Assembly (NCBI GenBank): GCA_910584825.1
Contig: CAJUCI010000023.1
Location: 1-41,336, forward strand
DNA: 41,336 nucleotides
Direction of reading: 5' to 3'
Source: an uncultured Duncaniella sp.
GTDB lineage: Bacteria > Bacteroidota > Bacteroidia > Bacteroidales > Muribaculaceae
The translations under genes were made by a program, and so were the position numbers. The notes under the pieces were generated by a model. The model searched no databases, was not told where the DNA came from, and saw only the letters and a list, made by a program, of their open reading frames with translations. Of this stretch, positions 1-7,937 are shown one piece after another (the first letter of the stretch is position 1; every line of letters begins with the position of its first letter).

Positions 1-70
1 GTGAAAGTTGAGGCTTTTGCTTAACTTTTTGAGGGGTAGTTCTGCAACACCCTCGCTCCTACCTCCCCTC

Positions 71-135
71 GTGCTCTTGTGCTCCTGTCTCCCGTCCTCC
101 CGTGCTCCCGTCTTTGTGCTCTTGTGCTCTTGTCT
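71..135. repeat. Degenerate GTGCTCTTGT direct repeats
   Basis: Two 20-base copies (71-90 and 116-135) differ at one position and are separated by related CTCCCGT-rich sequence. They sit just past the 3' end of the adenylation-domain gene. The first 136 bases hold no convincing gene; open frames here are low-complexity. No recognisable mobile element is attached. Confidence 0.5.
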
Positions 136-136
136 A

Positions 137-1621
137 TTATCCGGCGGCGGAGTCTTTGAGCACGACGGGGAGGGCGAGGGTGTTGACCTGGCCGGAGGCG
201 GTGACGGGGAGCTGCTTGAGGAGTACGAAGAATTCGGGTATCATGTAGGCGGGCAGGTATTGGGCCAGGCGGTTTTTGACCCAAGAGAGGCTGAATGTGC
301 GCGTGGAGGGCACTACGTAGCCTACGAGATAGGCTGAGCCTTTTTCGTCCTGATAGTGCACTACGGCACAGTCGCTGACTTCGCCGGTGGCGAGCAATGC
401 GCGCTCGACTTCGCCGGTGACTACGCGCTTGCCGAGGATGTTGACTTCGCTGGCTTTGCGGCGGATGTAGGAGATGTTGCCGTCGTCGAGACGCATGCCT
501 AAGTCGCCGGTGCGTGCTATGCGGGTGCCGTCGGGCAGGGTGGTGATTGAGGCGAGCTGTTCGGCGCGGTGGTCGCCCGTGAACGAGTCGGCCACTCCTG
601 TGCCTGCAATGCATATCTCGCCCTCCTGTCCGTCGGCGACGGGGTTGAGGTTGTCGTCGAGCAGCAGCACTTCCACTCCTTCGAGCGGGCGGCCTACGGG
701 GTAGTGACCCGAGGCGAGTGAGTAGCCGTTGTTGCAGCAGTAGCATGTGGTCAGGGCGGTAGCCTCGGCGGGGCCGTAGGTGTTATAGACGGTAATCTGC
801 TCGAGCAGATGGTTGATTGATGCGGGATTGAGCTGGTCGCCTCCGCTTATGAGCATGCGCAGCGTGACAGGCAGACTCTCCATGTGGTTCAGTTCCTGGA
901 GCAGGTAGGGGAATCCGCTTATGATTGACACGTATTGCTCGTCGGCAAACTTCATCAGCTCCTGCGGGTTGTTGCGGGTGCGGGCCGAGGGTATGGCCAG
1001 TGTGGCTCCGTTGAGCAGGGTGCCGAACACTTCCTCGATGAAGATATTGACGATGCAGGCAGAGTATTGCAGCAGCACGTCGTCGGTGGAGATGCGGAAT
1101 GTGTCGCCGAATCGGCGTGCCATCTCGACAACCTGGCTGTTGCCTACCATCACTCCGAGCGGGTAGCCCGAGATGCTTGAGCTGTACATGATATAGGCGG
1201 GGCGGTCGGCACGACAGCGGTCGGGCAGAGGGTGAAGTGCGGGGTCGACGTTGATTTCGGGGCCGACGATGAAGAGCGAGAACTCGTTGAGCATGCGGCT
1301 GTACCGCTCCTGCGTGACCACGAAGTCCACGCCGCACTCGGTGAGGAAGCGGGTCATACGCTCGGGGGGAAAGTCAGGCTCGACAGGCACGAAGGCCGCG
1401 CCTGACTTGATGATGGCCATGATTGAGGCTATCATCTCCACGCTGTGGTCCATCACCACTCCGACACGGGCCGGGATGAAGGTGGGGAAGCGTGAGATAA
1501 GTGTGTCGACCAAACGGTCGAGTCCTGCATAGTTTACGCATGAATGCTCGTCGATGACGGCAGGATGGTCGGGGTCAGCGGTGACGAGCTCTTTGAAGCG
1601 TGAGTAAATCGTCGGTTCCAT
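137..1621 (-). CDS. Stand-alone AMP-binding (adenylation) domain protein with degenerate active-site motifs
   Basis: This 494-residue protein has the full fold of an ANL-superfamily adenylation domain (acyl/aminoacyl-AMP synthetases and NRPS A domains) but no carrier or condensation domain. The A5 motif YNTYGPAEAT (279-288) and A7 motif RTGDL (370-374) are intact. The A3 phosphate-binding loop (143-157), normally TSGSTGxPKG, reads SSSISGYPLG, with Leu155 where Lys is expected. The A10 motif (471-480) reads LPVTASGQVN, with Gln478 in place of the catalytic lysine of LPxTxNGK. A8 (about 386-404) is also unusual. Loss of the A10 lysine normally cripples adenylate formation, so this may be a non-catalytic binder or an enzyme with altered chemistry. 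The frame is open throughout, which argues against recent decay. It lies 97 bases downstream of the ATPase-DUF4435 gene on the same strand and may be cotranscribed with it. The substrate cannot be read from sequence. Confidence 0.85.
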   Translation of the reverse strand: MEPTIYSRFKELVTADPDHPAVIDEHSCVNYAGLDRLVDTLISRFPTFIPARVGVVMDHSVEMIASIMAIIKSGAAFVPVEPDFPPERMTRFLTECGVDFVVTQERYSRMLNEFSLFIVGPEINVDPALHPLPDRCRADRPAYIMYSSSISGYPLGVMVGNSQVVEMARRFGDTFRISTDDVLLQYSACIVNIFIEEVFGTLLNGATLAIPSARTRNNPQELMKFADEQYVSIISGFPYLLQELNHMESLPVTLRMLISGGDQLNPASINHLLEQITVYNTYGPAEATALTTCYCCNNGYSLASGHYPVGRPLEGVEVLLLDDNLNPVADGQEGEICIAGTGVADSFTGDHRAEQLASITTLPDGTRIARTGDLGMRLDDGNISYIRRKASEVNILGKRVVTGEVERALLATGEVSDCAVVHYQDEKGSAYLVGYVVPSTRTFSLSWVKNRLAQYLPAYMIPEFFVLLKQLPVTASGQVNTLALPVVLKDSAAG

Positions 1622-1718
1622 AATGTTACATCCTTAATACTATATCATAATAACATTCGGAACACTCAGTGGTTGAGCCGGTTTTAGTTAAAAATTGAAT
1701 TCCGGCCCTTGTCGGCGG

Positions 1719-3314
1719 TCACTTCGCGTCGGTGCGTGCCGGAGGGGTGAGCGAGAAGGTGGAGCGTATGGCCGAGCGTATGGCGTCGGAGCCGGGACGG
1801 TTGTGCGAGAGGATGTTGATGATGGTGTTGATATAGGTGTCCTTGTCGTCGCGGCGCAGTCCGCAGTGGCGTGCCACGTGGCTCTCGGAGAGCATGGTCT
1901 TGCGGTTGTAGACCCTGAGCACCGACTCGTAGTCGCCCTCGTGGACGTAGCGGCGGAACTCGCGGCAGAGGCTCTCGTAGAGGGCAAGGGGGTTAAGCTC
2001 CTCGGCGAGGTTGCGTATGTGGCTCTCGAGCTGGCGTATGTTGGCGAAGCGTCCGTCGATGCGGTGCTCTACACCTTTCTTTATGCGGTGGCGGGTGTGC
2101 TGGAGGGCCTGCTGGCGCAGGTCGGTCTCAAAGAGGTGCATGATGTTGTGCTTGACCTTGGCAAAGGCTTCGTCGGGGTTGCGGTGGTTGAGGCGTGCCA
2201 TAGTGCGTATGACCGGCTCGAGCATGAAGATGTTTTCAATCTCGGCCACGTCGGGCACGAATACCTGCTTGTTGCGCAGATAGGCCACCTCGCCCTCGTC
2301 GCGGCGGTCGCGGTCGACGATGCCGAAGGCGTTGAGGTTGTGAAACGAGCGGAGGGAGTTGAATGTGCGGGTCGACTCGATGACCCTGTCGCACCCGCCG
2401 AGCGATTTGACGGTGTAGTCGTCGAATATGAGCGGGTAGAGCTTGGCGTCGATGGAGTGGACGCCGTCGCCCTCGATGAAGAGCACGGGCTTGCGTGCGC
2501 CGAGGATGGCGAGGAACACGTCGTCGCTGATGCCGTCGGCCGATGTGAGCAGGTCATAGTCCCATTCGCCCCGGGCGTAGTCGCAGTTCTTGACCCATAT
2601 GGTGCAGCCCTCGCCGCGCGAGGAGGCAAACTGCAGGTCGTGGGTGACGTAGATAAAGGTGCAGTCGGGGCGCAGGCTCTCGATGCTGTTCCAGAGCGAT
2701 GCTGTGGATGAGGGGTGCAGGAACATCTCGGGGGAGTCCACGAGTATGGTGGCGTCCTCGGGGGCGTAAGTCACGGCTCCGAGATAGTAGAGCACGGTCT
2801 TCTCGCCGTCAGAGAGTTTGGAGGGGGAGTAGGGGTCGCTGCCGGTGTCACGGCTGAAGAGCATGCGGCCGCTCTCGACAAGGACGCGGTTGCCGGGGAA
2901 CACTTTCTGCCACTGGCGCATCACGTTGTCAAGACGCGTGGGGGGCAGCTCGCAGGAGTCGCCGGTGTCGCCTGCGTATTTGTATTGTATCAGGCTGAGC
3001 ATCTCCTCGTTGACCATGAGGCCGATGAGGCGTTCAAATTCTCCGCTCAGGTCGGGGCGCAGGAGCGATGCTCCGGCTACGGCCCGGTGATAGAGGGTGT
3101 CGATGGAGTTTTCAGACGGGTCCTCCTTGTCATGGCTGTAGAGGGCTTTCAGGGCCGACAGCCTGAAGGAGTGTCGACCAAGGTCGGCGGCTATGCGGTT
3201 GGCAAAGCGTGTCTTGCCCGAGCCGTTGGCTCCGATTATCACCATATGGCGCATGCCGGTTGTGTCGATGTCGAGCGGCTGTGAGCCGGTGCGGGGCGGG
3301 AGAGTGATTATCAT
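1719..3314 (-). CDS. ABC-type AAA ATPase fused to DUF4435/Toprim-like domain (PARIS AriA-AriB-like)
   Basis: A 531-residue two-domain protein. The N-terminal ATPase has Walker A GANGSGKT (28-35), an ABC signature LSDGEKT (167-173), Walker B TILVDSPE (189-196) and a switch histidine in VTHD (223-226), the pattern of the AAA_15/AAA_21/OLD group. From about residue 275 a DUF4435-like domain begins. VLFIEGDG (277-284) supplies the acidic Toprim glutamate (Glu281) and GIVDRDRRDEGE (331-342) the DxD motif. AriA is an ABC-type ATPase and AriB a DUF4435 Toprim effector in the PARIS anti-phage system, and single-gene fusions of the two are known, so this gene matches that design. Similar ATPase-DUF4435 proteins of unknown role also occur in Bacteroidota, so defence remains an inference. 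Upstream is an ATTAG-type repeat tract; no integrase or other defence gene is adjacent. Confidence 0.8.
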   Translation of the reverse strand: MIITLPPRTGSQPLDIDTTGMRHMVIIGANGSGKTRFANRIAADLGRHSFRLSALKALYSHDKEDPSENSIDTLYHRAVAGASLLRPDLSGEFERLIGLMVNEEMLSLIQYKYAGDTGDSCELPPTRLDNVMRQWQKVFPGNRVLVESGRMLFSRDTGSDPYSPSKLSDGEKTVLYYLGAVTYAPEDATILVDSPEMFLHPSSTASLWNSIESLRPDCTFIYVTHDLQFASSRGEGCTIWVKNCDYARGEWDYDLLTSADGISDDVFLAILGARKPVLFIEGDGVHSIDAKLYPLIFDDYTVKSLGGCDRVIESTRTFNSLRSFHNLNAFGIVDRDRRDEGEVAYLRNKQVFVPDVAEIENIFMLEPVIRTMARLNHRNPDEAFAKVKHNIMHLFETDLRQQALQHTRHRIKKGVEHRIDGRFANIRQLESHIRNLAEELNPLALYESLCREFRRYVHEGDYESVLRVYNRKTMLSESHVARHCGLRRDDKDTYINTIINILSHNRPGSDAIRSAIRSTFSLTPPARTDAK

Positions 3315-3325
3315 GGCACGAGGGG

Positions 3326-3437
3326 TAATTAGTAATTAGCAATTAGTAATTAGTAATTAGCAATTCTTGGCAAGCCAAGCGGCTAAAGCCGGTTAAGCAA
3401 TTAGTAATTAGCAATTAGTAATTAGCAATTAGCAATT
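3326..3437. repeat. AATTAGTAATTAGC short tandem repeat tract with embedded hairpin
   Basis: Runs of TAATTAG/CAATTAG words occupy 3326-3365 and 3397-3437, interrupted by about 31 GC-richer bases. The insert contains CTTGGCAAGCCAAG, a 6-bp stem with an AA loop, and the palindrome CGGCTAAAGCCG, which recurs at 30113-30124. It fills the gap between the PAP2-barrel gene and the ATPase-DUF4435 gene. The unit is too short and spacerless to be a CRISPR. Confidence 0.8.
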
Positions 3438-3444
3438 GCGGGGG

Positions 3445-4725
3445 TTAGAATTCGTAACGTGATGAGAGGCTGACGAGGAGGGCGGAGGAGAGGCCGTGGG
3501 TCGAGGCGGGGGCGGGGATGTGGTAGGCTGTCGACGGCTTGACCGTGAATCGGTAACGCGACATCTCGTAGCCTACGGAGGCGCGGGCACTGAAATGCGG
3601 ACTGAGCCTGAGCACGCAGCCTACGCTCATACGTCCGACGGGCGATGATGTGCCGGACTCGATGGATGAGTCGTCGAGGTTGAGCGGCAGGTTGTGGCGG
3701 TAACCGGCGGCGGCTTCGGCGGTGAAGCTGACGCGGTTGCTCAGCGAGCATATGTAATAGGGTGCGATGATGGCACTGAGTGATGAGAGCGATTTGACGT
3801 AGGTGCGGTCATGGTGGACATCGGTGATGAGGGGGGTGGAGAGCAGTCCCAGCTCGAGTCCGAGTCCCCAGTGTTCGCTGATGGCCCAGCCGCCTCGGAG
3901 CGATGCCGAGAGGGCGGGGAGACGTTGGATGCGGGTGTCACCGGCCTTGATGGGGCCGAGCGGGAGCGACAGGCCGGTCTCGAGCGAGAGATAGGAGAAG
4001 TTGGAGTTGAGCCGCAGGTCCTCGCCGCGCAGTTCCAGTCCGTTGCGCCCGAAGATGAGGTCGCCGATGAGATAGCCGAGGTTGGCCGAAAGTATGCCTA
4101 TTCCGGCTCCGGCCACTACGTCGGTGGGATAGTGGTGGCGGTCGACGGCACGCTCTACGGCCACACCTGTGGCAAATGCATATGCGCCGACGGCATACCA
4201 GGGGGAGACTTCGCCCAGCTCGCGTGCCATCATGGTGGCTCCCATGAATGCCCAGGCTGTGTGGCCCGAGGGGAATGATTTGTCATCAGAGCCGTCGGGT
4301 CTCACGGAGTGAATCGATTCCTTCATGGCCTTGACCGAACCGGCCATGATGGCTATGGCCGCGCCCTGCGACACTGCCATGCGTCCCCAGCCCGAACGGG
4401 TGGGCACTCCTGCGGCCTTGAGTATCCAGGGGGCGGCGAGGGGTGCGTATTGCAGATAGTCGGTGCCACGGTCAGAGCGGCTGTTCACGGGGCCGACGTG
4501 ATAGTTGCGGGGATAGGCCTGACGCATGAGTGCCGCGCCGCCGAGCATGGCCGCTCCTGCTCCTATGCCGGCCCATCCGGCGATGGGGCGGGGGGTGACA
4601 GGGATGGTGTCGGGGCGGATGGTGTCAGTCGGGGCGTGACTGTCGGCACGCGCAATCACAGGCATCATCAGTAGCAATGCCATCAGTGGTGCGATGAATC
4701 GGCTTATGTTGTAGCGTGCGGACAT
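3445..4725 (-). CDS. Secreted PAP2-superfamily phosphatase with C-terminal outer-membrane beta-barrel
   Basis: A signal peptide of about 27 residues (ending VIARA) is followed by a PAP2/acid-phosphatase domain with all three motifs: KX6RP at 135-143, PSGH at 152-155, and R192, H198 and D202 of the RX5HX3D motif, although Glu replaces the usual Ser before that Arg. PAP2 enzymes dephosphorylate lipid phosphates such as undecaprenyl pyrophosphate, phosphatidylglycerol phosphate or lipid A. From about residue 230 to the end the sequence changes to alternating beta-strands and finishes in ...SSRYEF, a terminal aromatic typical of outer-membrane barrels. The arrangement suggests an envelope phosphatase anchored in the outer membrane. 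The substrate is not determinable. The gene lies between the AraC-type regulator (67 bases upstream) and the ATPase-DUF4435 gene. The ATG precedes a clean signal peptide, which supports this start. Confidence 0.85.
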   Translation of the reverse strand: MSARYNISRFIAPLMALLLMMPVIARADSHAPTDTIRPDTIPVTPRPIAGWAGIGAGAAMLGGAALMRQAYPRNYHVGPVNSRSDRGTDYLQYAPLAAPWILKAAGVPTRSGWGRMAVSQGAAIAIMAGSVKAMKESIHSVRPDGSDDKSFPSGHTAWAFMGATMMARELGEVSPWYAVGAYAFATGVAVERAVDRHHYPTDVVAGAGIGILSANLGYLIGDLIFGRNGLELRGEDLRLNSNFSYLSLETGLSLPLGPIKAGDTRIQRLPALSASLRGGWAISEHWGLGLELGLLSTPLITDVHHDRTYVKSLSSLSAIIAPYYICSLSNRVSFTAEAAAGYRHNLPLNLDDSSIESGTSSPVGRMSVGCVLRLSPHFSARASVGYEMSRYRFTVKPSTAYHIPAPASTHGLSSALLVSLSSRYEF

Positions 4726-4792
4726 GTGTCAGGAGGATGATTATTGAAATTTACCCTATGGAAAGAACGCCCGGACGGTGCCAAATGTTGCG

Positions 4793-5734
4793 TCAGGAAC
4801 GCTGATATTCTGACGGCGACATGCCTGTGAGATGCTTGAAATACTTTCCGAACGATGACTGATTGGGGAAATTCAGCTCATAGGCCACCTGCTGGATGTT
4901 CTTGCCCGAGAATCGGAGCAGGTTTTTGGCCTCGAGTATCACGAACGAGTCGATGACTTCGGTGGCCGAGCGGCCGGTGTGTTCCTTGATGATGAGTGAC
5001 AGGTATTTGGGCGAGATGAACAGTTTGCCGGCATAGAAGGCCACCGAGCGTTCGCGCACGTGATGCTCGTGCACGAGGCGCATGAACTCGTTGACATAGG
5101 TTGTGCGCCGCGAGCGCGGGGTCTTGGCATCGGGCCGGTCGCTGATGCGCTTGGTCACCATGTTGATGACTTGATAGGTGAGCGCGGCGATGAGGCATCG
5201 CGCTATCGACTTGATGTAGATGTTGTCGTCATTGGCCGACGAGTTGCGGTGGAGGAGGCTGAAATATTCGCGCAGCGATGCGGCCTCGTCGTCGGTCAGT
5301 CGCATCATATTGTCGGCCGGATTGTGTTTGCTCAGATGTGGGGTGGAGCTGAACACGTTGAGGTCAAAGTTGATGTCGTGCATGAACTCGGTGGACACGA
5401 ACAGCATGTAGCAGTCGAGCCCCTCGCGCTCGATGCCTTTTATCTCTATCATCGAGCCGGGGGTGGTGATGATGATGCAGTTGGAGGTGAGTGTGGTGGG
5501 GGTGAGATTTATCTCAAGGTCGAGCCGACCGTTGAAACACAGTATCCACGACATGCCGTCGATGCGTATCGGGCCGTCGATGCGCACGATGCGGCCGAGC
5601 CCGTCAAGCCGCAGGGCCTTGGCTATGGTGTCGGAGGTGATGCGCGTGAACAGGTAGTCGTCGCTGAGTTTGGAGAATTCTGACGAGAACCGCGCGAGCG
5701 ATGTGAGCTGGTTGAGGTTGACGATGTTTCCCAT
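4793..5734 (-). CDS. AraC-family transcriptional regulator
   Basis: A protein of 313 residues. The C-terminal third, beginning near TYVNEFMRLV, is an AraC/XylS DNA-binding domain with two helix-turn-helix units, one around KLFISPKYLSLIIKEHTG and one around IQQVAYELNFPNQSSFGKYF, ending MSPSEYQRS. The N-terminal part resembles the cupin-like sensory half of AraC proteins, so an effector is likely but unidentified. A longer frame exists from a TTG seven codons upstream, but that TTG lies inside the -7 box TAACTTTG, so it would not be transcribed; the ATG at 5734 is chosen. The PAP2-barrel gene follows on the same strand and is a plausible target, as are the polysaccharide genes on the other side; neither link can be proved from sequence. 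Confidence 0.9.
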   Translation of the reverse strand: MGNIVNLNQLTSLARFSSEFSKLSDDYLFTRITSDTIAKALRLDGLGRIVRIDGPIRIDGMSWILCFNGRLDLEINLTPTTLTSNCIIITTPGSMIEIKGIEREGLDCYMLFVSTEFMHDINFDLNVFSSTPHLSKHNPADNMMRLTDDEAASLREYFSLLHRNSSANDDNIYIKSIARCLIAALTYQVINMVTKRISDRPDAKTPRSRRTTYVNEFMRLVHEHHVRERSVAFYAGKLFISPKYLSLIIKEHTGRSATEVIDSFVILEAKNLLRFSGKNIQQVAYELNFPNQSSFGKYFKHLTGMSPSEYQRS

Positions 5735-5752
5735 GATTGATACGTATTGACG

Positions 5753-5782
5753 CAAAGTTAGTCAAAAAATCTACGGAATCAA
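5753..5782 (-). promoter_or_regulatory. Bacteroidota-type promoter of the AraC-family gene
   Basis: On the minus strand a TTG (-33 element) is followed after 19 bases by TAACTTTG, a perfect match to the TAnnTTTG -7 box. The predicted transcript start lies about 10-12 bases before the ATG, giving a very short leader. Confidence 0.7.
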
Positions 5783-5904
5783 TCGTTATGGTGAAATTTT
5801 TGGCCAAATATACTATAAAATATGTCTAAAAAGAAAATTTTGTGGACAATTGTGCAAGAAGTGGACAAAAGGGCTGATGAGGGGACGTGCGTTGGGCGGC
5901 CCGG

Positions 5905-7002
5905 TCATTCGGTGGCCTTGCGGGCTTCGGCGAGTGCGCGGATGTATCCTTTGCCGAAGCGGAGGTCCGGCTCCATGTGGTTGCCCTCGCCCCATTCGTT
6001 CCATGCGCGGATGAATACGAAGTTGGGGCCTGGCTTCTCCCTGACCCCCGACAGCACGTCGAGTGCGTGGAGCTTGAATTTCTCGGGGGTGGAGTCGTGG
6101 AGTATCACTCCGGCCTTGCCGCTGCGGGGGGAGTGGTCCCAGTTGGGTATAAGTGTGGGGAACACTGTCGGGTCGCGGTCCTCGTCGGTAAAGTAGAGGG
6201 GTGTGGTGGTGCCGTAGTCGCGATATTTAGGGTAGCCTGTGATGCCGGCCTTCCATCGGCGGAAGGTCTTGCTCCAGTAGGTGATGCGCCGCTCTTCGGC
6301 ATCCCATATGCGGCATGTGTTTATGGCGTCGAAGCCGAGCGAGCGTATGCGGGCAAACGTCTCGCGGTTGATGTGGAGTTTGATATGGGCTATAAAGTAT
6401 ATACCGGGCATGCCCTCCTTGCGCGCCAGCTCGTTCCAGCGGCTGATGAAACGTGCCATCTGCGGGTGGTCCTCATAGTTGTAAACCATGAACACGGGCT
6501 TGCCGTCGACCTTGATGTAGCGATGGTCGCGGAATGCGGGTAGGCGGTGGTAGAAATGACGGTCGATGTCCTCGTCGCCCGGATAGGTCTGCTCCACGAG
6601 GGTGGTCTTTTCGATGCTCCCGTCCATGTTCCAGAACTTGGAGTGCCATGACTCGTTGGCCCAGCAGAGCATGAAGGGGAAGTCGGGCTTGCCCGAGGCG
6701 AGCACCTCGTTGAACGGCAGTTCCAGCTCCTCCTTTCCGTTGCCAAACCAGTAGCTCCAATAGCAGAAGCCGTCCACTCCGGCCTCGCGCGCAAGGGCGC
6801 ATTGCTCTTCTCTCACCTGAGGCAGGCGCAGGTCGTAAAATCCGAGGTCGGCCGGAAGATGCGGCTGATAGTGTCCCGGGAAGAGGGGGCGGGCCTTGGC
6901 TACGTTGGTCCACTCGGTGAAACCTTTGCCCCACCACTTGTCATTGTCGGGCGTGGGGTGAAACTGTGGCAGATAGAACGCTATGACTCGGGGTGTTGAC
7001 AT
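5905..7002 (-). CDS. WbsX-like polysaccharide biosynthesis protein (GH99-like fold)
   Basis: A protein of 365 residues matching the Glyco_tran_WbsX family, which occurs in O-antigen and capsule clusters and is related in fold to GH99 glycosidases. Diagnostic stretches are an N-terminal AFYLPQFHPTPDNDKWWGKG, GVDGFCYWSYWF, LCWANESW, GKPVFMVYN and, near the end, RAWNEWGEGNHMEPD. It has no signal peptide, so it is cytoplasmic and probably acts in building a surface glycan, although its exact reaction is not established for the family. A longer frame reaches back 29 codons, but the extension is unlike the family and the ATG at 7002 begins the conserved MSTPRVIAFYLPQ. With this start it overlaps the 3' end of the upstream glycosyltransferase gene by 22 bases, indicating translational coupling. 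Confidence 0.85.
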   Translation of the reverse strand: MSTPRVIAFYLPQFHPTPDNDKWWGKGFTEWTNVAKARPLFPGHYQPHLPADLGFYDLRLPQVREEQCALAREAGVDGFCYWSYWFGNGKEELELPFNEVLASGKPDFPFMLCWANESWHSKFWNMDGSIEKTTLVEQTYPGDEDIDRHFYHRLPAFRDHRYIKVDGKPVFMVYNYEDHPQMARFISRWNELARKEGMPGIYFIAHIKLHINRETFARIRSLGFDAINTCRIWDAEERRITYWSKTFRRWKAGITGYPKYRDYGTTTPLYFTDEDRDPTVFPTLIPNWDHSPRSGKAGVILHDSTPEKFKLHALDVLSGVREKPGPNFVFIRAWNEWGEGNHMEPDLRFGKGYIRALAEARKATE

Positions 7003-7937
7003 GACTGTTGTTTCTTTTTGCGGTATTTGCGTTTCATGATGCGGATTTTTCCGCGCAGCAGTTTGGGATAGATGTATATTCTCCACCAATACTCTTTGAA
7101 TATTGTCTTCCAGCTGTCGGTAAGGTCAAAACCTGTTGGCTGATGTTCAATAAGCAGGTCACATATTACCGGGTAGGTGTGGAAGCGGAATATTCGATAC
7201 TTCTCGCGCTCGTAGGCCCATCCCTTTAGGCCGTAGTCGCGGAGCACGGCGAGGAGGTTGCATATCTGCACCTTGAAGAAGTTGTAGCCCCCCTTGCCGG
7301 GCGGGGTGACGATGTCATAGAAGTCGCCGAAACGGATTACGGCATTGCCGTTCTTTCTGACGGTCTCCATTGTCCATGCCACTTGTGAGAACTGCAGACG
7401 GGTGTACTTGGGGTCGACATCGAGGCAGTCAAGGTCTTTGCGCAGTATGCCGAATCCGGCTATCCAGCCGATGAAATATGACACATGGTCAAGAAACTCG
7501 TCAGGGGTGGTGGCTTCGTAGCGTCCCGAGGGGCGGAACGGTATGGGGGGATAGAAGTATAGCGGCGTATTTCCGCCGGTGCGCTCTATCTCGCTGACTA
7601 TCATGGCTATCGTGCCGGGACGGTAGCGTAGGGTGTCGTTTGAGAGTTTGAGGTACAGCCCCTCGGCACGGTGAAGAGCGAGCTTGAAATTCGCGTCACG
7701 GATATTCTCGTCGTTGCGGAAGTATCTCACGTTGGGAAACCTCTCGGCATATTCCCGGCCTACATCCTGAGTGGCGTCAGTCGATGCGTTGTCTGATATC
7801 ACCACTTCGACCCTGTGGTCAAATGCCGGGTCGGAAGTGATATTCTCCAATGAGTCACGCAGATATTCAGCCCTGTTGTAGGTAGGGATGCATATCGACA
7901 GCAACGGACGAACTGATGATTCGGATATATTCTCCAT
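6981..7937 (-). CDS. Glycosyltransferase family 2
   Basis: This 318-residue GT-A enzyme opens with LLSICIPTYNRAEYLRDSLE and continues with VEVVISDNASTDAT, the nucleotide-sugar binding half of GT2. The metal-binding DxD position reads LSNDT, a weak match often seen in this branch. There is no signal peptide or obvious membrane segment, and the C-terminus is strongly basic (IMKRKYRKKKQQ), which may help membrane association. It is similar along its N-terminal 100 residues to the plus-strand GT2 at 9452, sharing CIPTYNRA, DNAS and RNDENI, so the two are probably paralogues. It is the first gene of the minus arm of the polysaccharide cluster and overlaps the WbsX gene. Donor and acceptor are unknown. 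Confidence 0.88.
   Translation of the reverse strand: MENISESSVRPLLSICIPTYNRAEYLRDSLENITSDPAFDHRVEVVISDNASTDATQDVGREYAERFPNVRYFRNDENIRDANFKLALHRAEGLYLKLSNDTLRYRPGTIAMIVSEIERTGGNTPLYFYPPIPFRPSGRYEATTPDEFLDHVSYFIGWIAGFGILRKDLDCLDVDPKYTRLQFSQVAWTMETVRKNGNAVIRFGDFYDIVTPPGKGGYNFFKVQICNLLAVLRDYGLKGWAYEREKYRIFRFHTYPVICDLLIEHQPTGFDLTDSWKTIFKEYWWRIYIYPKLLRGKIRIMKRKYRKKKQQSCQHPES

Noticed and set aside
35..65. Possible half copy of the GTAGGAGC palindrome near the left edge (AGTTCTGC and GCTCCTAC words)
   Set aside because: Both words occur but in the opposite order and without a pairing arm, so membership in the repeat family cannot be supported.
1695..2711. A 338-codon plus-strand frame opposite the ATPase-DUF4435 gene
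   Set aside because: It is a shadow of the GC-rich minus-strand gene: composition is dominated by Val, Ala, Glu and Gly, no family motif is recognisable, and the minus-strand protein has intact Walker and Toprim motifs.
3326..3437. Repeat tract considered as a CRISPR array
   Set aside because: The units are 7-14 bases, lack unique spacers, and no cas genes are nearby.
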